The notes under the pieces are model-generated. The model made no database searches and had not been told where the DNA came from. It was given only the letters and a program-made list of their open reading frames with translations. 64,000 bases of DNA, from contig NW_024067919.1 in NCBI RefSeq assembly GCF_009389715.1, positions 274,001 through 338,000 of the forward strand. The letters run 5' to 3'. Made by a program: the position numbers and the translations under genes. Source of the stretch: Phoenix dactylifera. Lineage: Eukaryota > Streptophyta > Magnoliopsida > Arecales > Arecaceae. Positions 61,301 through 64,000 of this stretch are shown here, in pieces (positions within the stretch are counted from its first letter, which is position 1; each line of letters opens with the position of its first letter).

Positions 61301-64000
61301 AATAATCGATGCTGTTAATCCAAATGTCTTAGCACTCATTTTCTTCCCTTGAAGAGTGAAATTCATGGTTGCAACTTCATTGCGAGTTAAAAGAATGTTG
61401 CCCCTGCAAAAATATTTTAAATTTATCATGAGCAAACAATAAAAAGAAAATTGATAATTGAAACACAAATTTTAAACTAAATAAATTGGAGCCACAACTA
61501 GACCAGTGCAAGTCTCGATGTTCAAATTCGCATGCAGTTTCTGCCACAGCCAATGCAGCTGTTACCTGCAACAAGCAAAATGAAACCAGTAAACCCAGAT
61601 AGGTCAACAGTTACAAGATACCCCGATGAGGAAAATCTTTAGCAACTTACTTGCACCAATAAACCTCGAGCCTCATCAAAATTTAACAGCACAAAACTTT
61701 CAAGATCCTTACCACCATCAGCAAGTACAAAAACAATATAACACTGAAACAGATTTTAATCTTGTTAATTAAGCAGCAAATATATAAATACAGGCACGCA
61801 TACATAAAAACAAAAAGGGAATCAACTATGATATCTACTGTTACATTGAGCCACTAATGTTTGCTACAATCTTTATTACTCAGAAAATGAAAACCTGTTC
61901 CTCTGAAAATTCCTTGGGATGATCATTTTCAGAACCATGCTTTGCATCCCAGTTTTCCCATGCACTAACTAAGCCAGCATCATAGGCACCTTGGCAAACA
62001 CGAAAGCTGAAGAGAAAAAATAATGCTATCACTGCCATTATTACTATCACCAAAAACAAGAATATGAACTGATAAATACAATTGCAAAACATAGTTCTGA
62101 TGAATAAAATGATGTCAGTTATTTGTAATTGTCAGTCAATTCTATTACCTATAAAGGAATGTAAAATAACAGAGCGAAAATCCCATTTTTTTGACCCAAG
62201 AATGCACAAATCAACTAATTGCATACTAGCAGTTCTTGAAAAAATATATGCTAGAAACATACTCTTTTGATTCTATGAAGCTTGTGCATGCATTCTCACT
62301 GTTAGCTTCTCCTTGTCGTCCCCTTAAACTATTCAGAGTAAGTGAAAGCATGACTTCTTCTAGAACTTCTTCAGATTTCTATTATGACAACATAAAATTA
62401 GTAAACAGTGGAAATATTGATGGGCATATAGTAATCAGGGGATGTACTCTACAAACCTTCTGAACTTCTCCATTCACCAGTAAATCTCCATCAATGGGAA
62501 CTATTTTGCATACAGTGTCACCAGCTTTAAAGGCCTCTCCATATGTACCTTCACCAATCTTGACAATACTACTTGGGTCACTGTTTTCAAACAATTTCAG
62601 AATTTACAGTAGATCATGGTTGAGATGATCTATTTACAGAAAGAATAAACTCAACTCAACTCAACTAAGCCTTAACCCCAAACTAGTTGGGTCGAGTTAC
62701 ATGAATCCCTTTCCTCTATTCTGCTCTATTTATAGAAAGAATAAAATGATAAAAAAAGTCCACATCAATATGATAATAGTTCCAGCAACAAATATTAAAT
62801 CTTGTAGTGACTGCCACCAATGAAAATATCAGATTGAAACTTCCATCTTATACAAAGATAATATGCTTGCAGTTGTGCAAAATAAATGTCCAATATTCAG
62901 TTTGTTTTCATTGTCATATAGCAAACTCATTGCATCAGTCTATGAACACACAGTTATTATCAGGGTAGTGATGTATGACTTCAGAATTTCATTGCACTAA
63001 GCAAGAAACATCTCTAAATACTGATGATGGTGATTTAGAATGCAGTCTAGGCAGTTTCATGTATTCCCATATATGCAGATGCAGTCTGGTGGCCACACCA
63101 AATTGGCATGGTGCTGCATTACGAGACACTGAGAGTTTACATAGGCCTGAGCAACTCATATGTGCAGCCTGAGTTCATAGGATCTGATGATAATTGCTTT
63201 TGTCTCGTAAGCAACTTTCTGAAGAAGCTTGAATTTTGAGTGTGTTTTTAAAGACCAGTAGTTTACTTACTATATATCTGTGTAAAAGATGGTTACTATA
63301 TAGTTAATTATAGGTAATGAATGCATGTTGCTTGTTTTTTGATTGCACATTATTTGGTAATCCTAGATTTTCTTTGCTGCATTAGCATATCTGAAATTTG
63401 AGCATGATTTTTACAAGAATGCCTTCTTTTTTGATTAATACCAATCGATATGTTGATATTTTAAAAAACATGATTTGAAATATATTAATTCTATACGAAG
63501 AAATACCAACATGTTTTGAAACAGAATAAGATATTTGTAACTAAAAATAAGACAGTAGAACCAACCAATATGTTGAGAAGACATCTGATAGCCTTACTGG
63601 AGCAGACTGCTGGCAAACCATTAGAAGTTGGGTGAATGCACTCAAACATTCACCACCCAATGACGTCAAGCGTGAAGCAGCTTGATGCTTCTTTATTGGT
63701 CCTTCTAGCTCTTCGCCTACATCACCTTCCCTCCTAGTTTCCACATCTTCACCAATATCACTCAAATTTCCTTCATCTTTTATGTGAAGCGCATCAAAAG
63801 ATGTGAGGACACCATTCTCATTTAAGTCTGTGCTCAAACTGTCATCTGCAGGCTGTGCAGTATTGCTCCTCTGAGAAGAAGTAAAATTCAAAGTGACCCT
63901 TGACCATGAAGCCCTTTCCGGGGTTTTTTCGATCAAAGCATTGGAACTTTGCCCAGAGGGAATTAATGGTGTTTCCATAATCTTAAACAGTGGCTTAGAG
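52344..64000 (-). CDS. Serine/threonine-protein kinase haspin (5' part outside window)
   Basis: Haspin phosphorylates histone H3 at Thr3 in mitosis. Minus-strand coding exons: 64000(partial)-63566, 62580-62457, 62378-62263, 62006-61895, 61743-61651, 61565-61504, 61403-61273, 53207-53137, 53053-53001, 52656-52590 and 52469-52344. Every junction is GT-AG and phases agree throughout. The frame is open to the window edge, so the N-terminus continues outside. Visible kinase features: P-loop IGEGTYGEAF, the ATP-binding lysine in VCKIVPIDGD, catalytic loop EHRDLHWGNILL, and IIDFTLSRIN in place of the DFG motif, as in plant haspins. The C-terminus ends SDPFFSDLLFDRLL. The kinase domain is complete with no break. 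An intron of about 8.1 kb separates the exon ending RINT from the one starting GEAILFLDL. The upstream exon is Ser/Glu-rich and poorly conserved, as is usual for haspin. Confidence 0.93.
55560..55915 (+). pseudogene. hAT transposase fragment in haspin intron
   Basis: The plus strand reads KILKSEEEWKKIAILHKFLK, VFYDVTNQFSASKHPTSNIY, then after a stop KLIETTNVPYDFMVDMVREM, KFNKYWSEYSLILSCATVLD and PHCKLELVEYCYSK. This is the middle (DUF4413) part of a RICESLEEPER-type hAT transposase, related to but clearly diverged from the one at 604-2850. N- and C-terminal parts are absent and at least one stop is present. Confidence 0.8.
59415..60027. mobile_element. MITE-like repeat in haspin intron
   Basis: A block of about 610 bp whose ends are loosely inverted: GGTTGTCAAAAACAAATGGT on the left and, from the right, GTGTTGCCAAAGGCACACCG. 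The ends also contain GCCTAAGGCACTAGGC and GAGGTGCTTAGGGG words typical of plant MITEs of this kind. No target duplication was found. Confidence 0.5.
62640..62730. repeat. Short dispersed plant repeat in haspin intron
   Basis: CTCAACTCAACTCAACT, AAGCCTTAACCCCAAACTAG and TTGGGTCGAGTTACATGAAT resemble a short motif that recurs widely in angiosperm non-coding DNA (AAGCCTTATCCCAACTA... form). I cannot assign it to a SINE or MITE family with certainty. Confidence 0.4.

Overview
The window is nuclear DNA of a flowering plant. Introns are GT-AG, the recognisable host proteins are plant-specific (a novel plant SNARE, a CC-NB-ARC-LRR resistance protein, a nuclear envelope-associated protein) or plant versions of conserved kinases (haspin), and about half the DNA is plant transposons. 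Protein wording and the AT-rich, intron-rich genes fit a non-grass monocot such as a palm, but that is inference.

Layout. 1-4377: an hAT transposase gene (minus strand, three exons, no break seen) with GC-rich, GGGTCGGG-rich 5' DNA, abutting the right half of an hAT MITE. 4378-9151: promoter and first three coding exons of an NPSN11-type SNARE gene that stops about one quarter of the way through; a 540-bp hAT MITE with 8-bp duplications lies in its first intron. 9152-12732: AT-rich repeats without a gene. 12733-14885: a broken CC-NB-ARC-LRR gene (minus). 16490-17790: a decayed LINE (minus). 18151-29418: a SIRE-like Copia retrotransposon (minus) with two 2,063-bp LTRs, nearly identical and full of GAGTCGACTC palindromes, around a broken interior. 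31322-35219: a young hAT element of the zf-TTF/DUF4371 type with perfect target duplications and a nearly whole transposase. 35997-36605: exactly three tandem copies of a 203-bp unit. 36926-37434: another hAT MITE.

The right third is the gene-rich part. A NEAP gene (42041-46989, plus, five coding exons, 343 aa) and the haspin kinase gene (52344 to beyond 64000, minus, eleven coding exons in view) point toward each other. In the 5.4 kb between their coding ends sit a 439-bp TRIM and a 3,133-bp CACTA element with perfect TSD and TIRs. The CACTA element carries intron-containing pieces of two unrelated host genes, an HVA22-like gene and the splicing factor YJU2/CCDC94, in the same orientation. 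This chimeric Pack-CACTA is the most notable object in the window. Haspin has an intron of about 8.1 kb inside its kinase domain that holds another hAT fragment and a MITE-like repeat.

How the parts relate: the host genes do not form a pathway. Haspin is a mitotic histone H3 kinase, NEAP is a coiled-coil protein of the inner nuclear membrane, NPSN is a membrane-fusion SNARE and NLRs are immune receptors. The transposons explain most of the rest: at least three hAT lineages and their MITEs, one CACTA, one Copia, one TRIM and one LINE.
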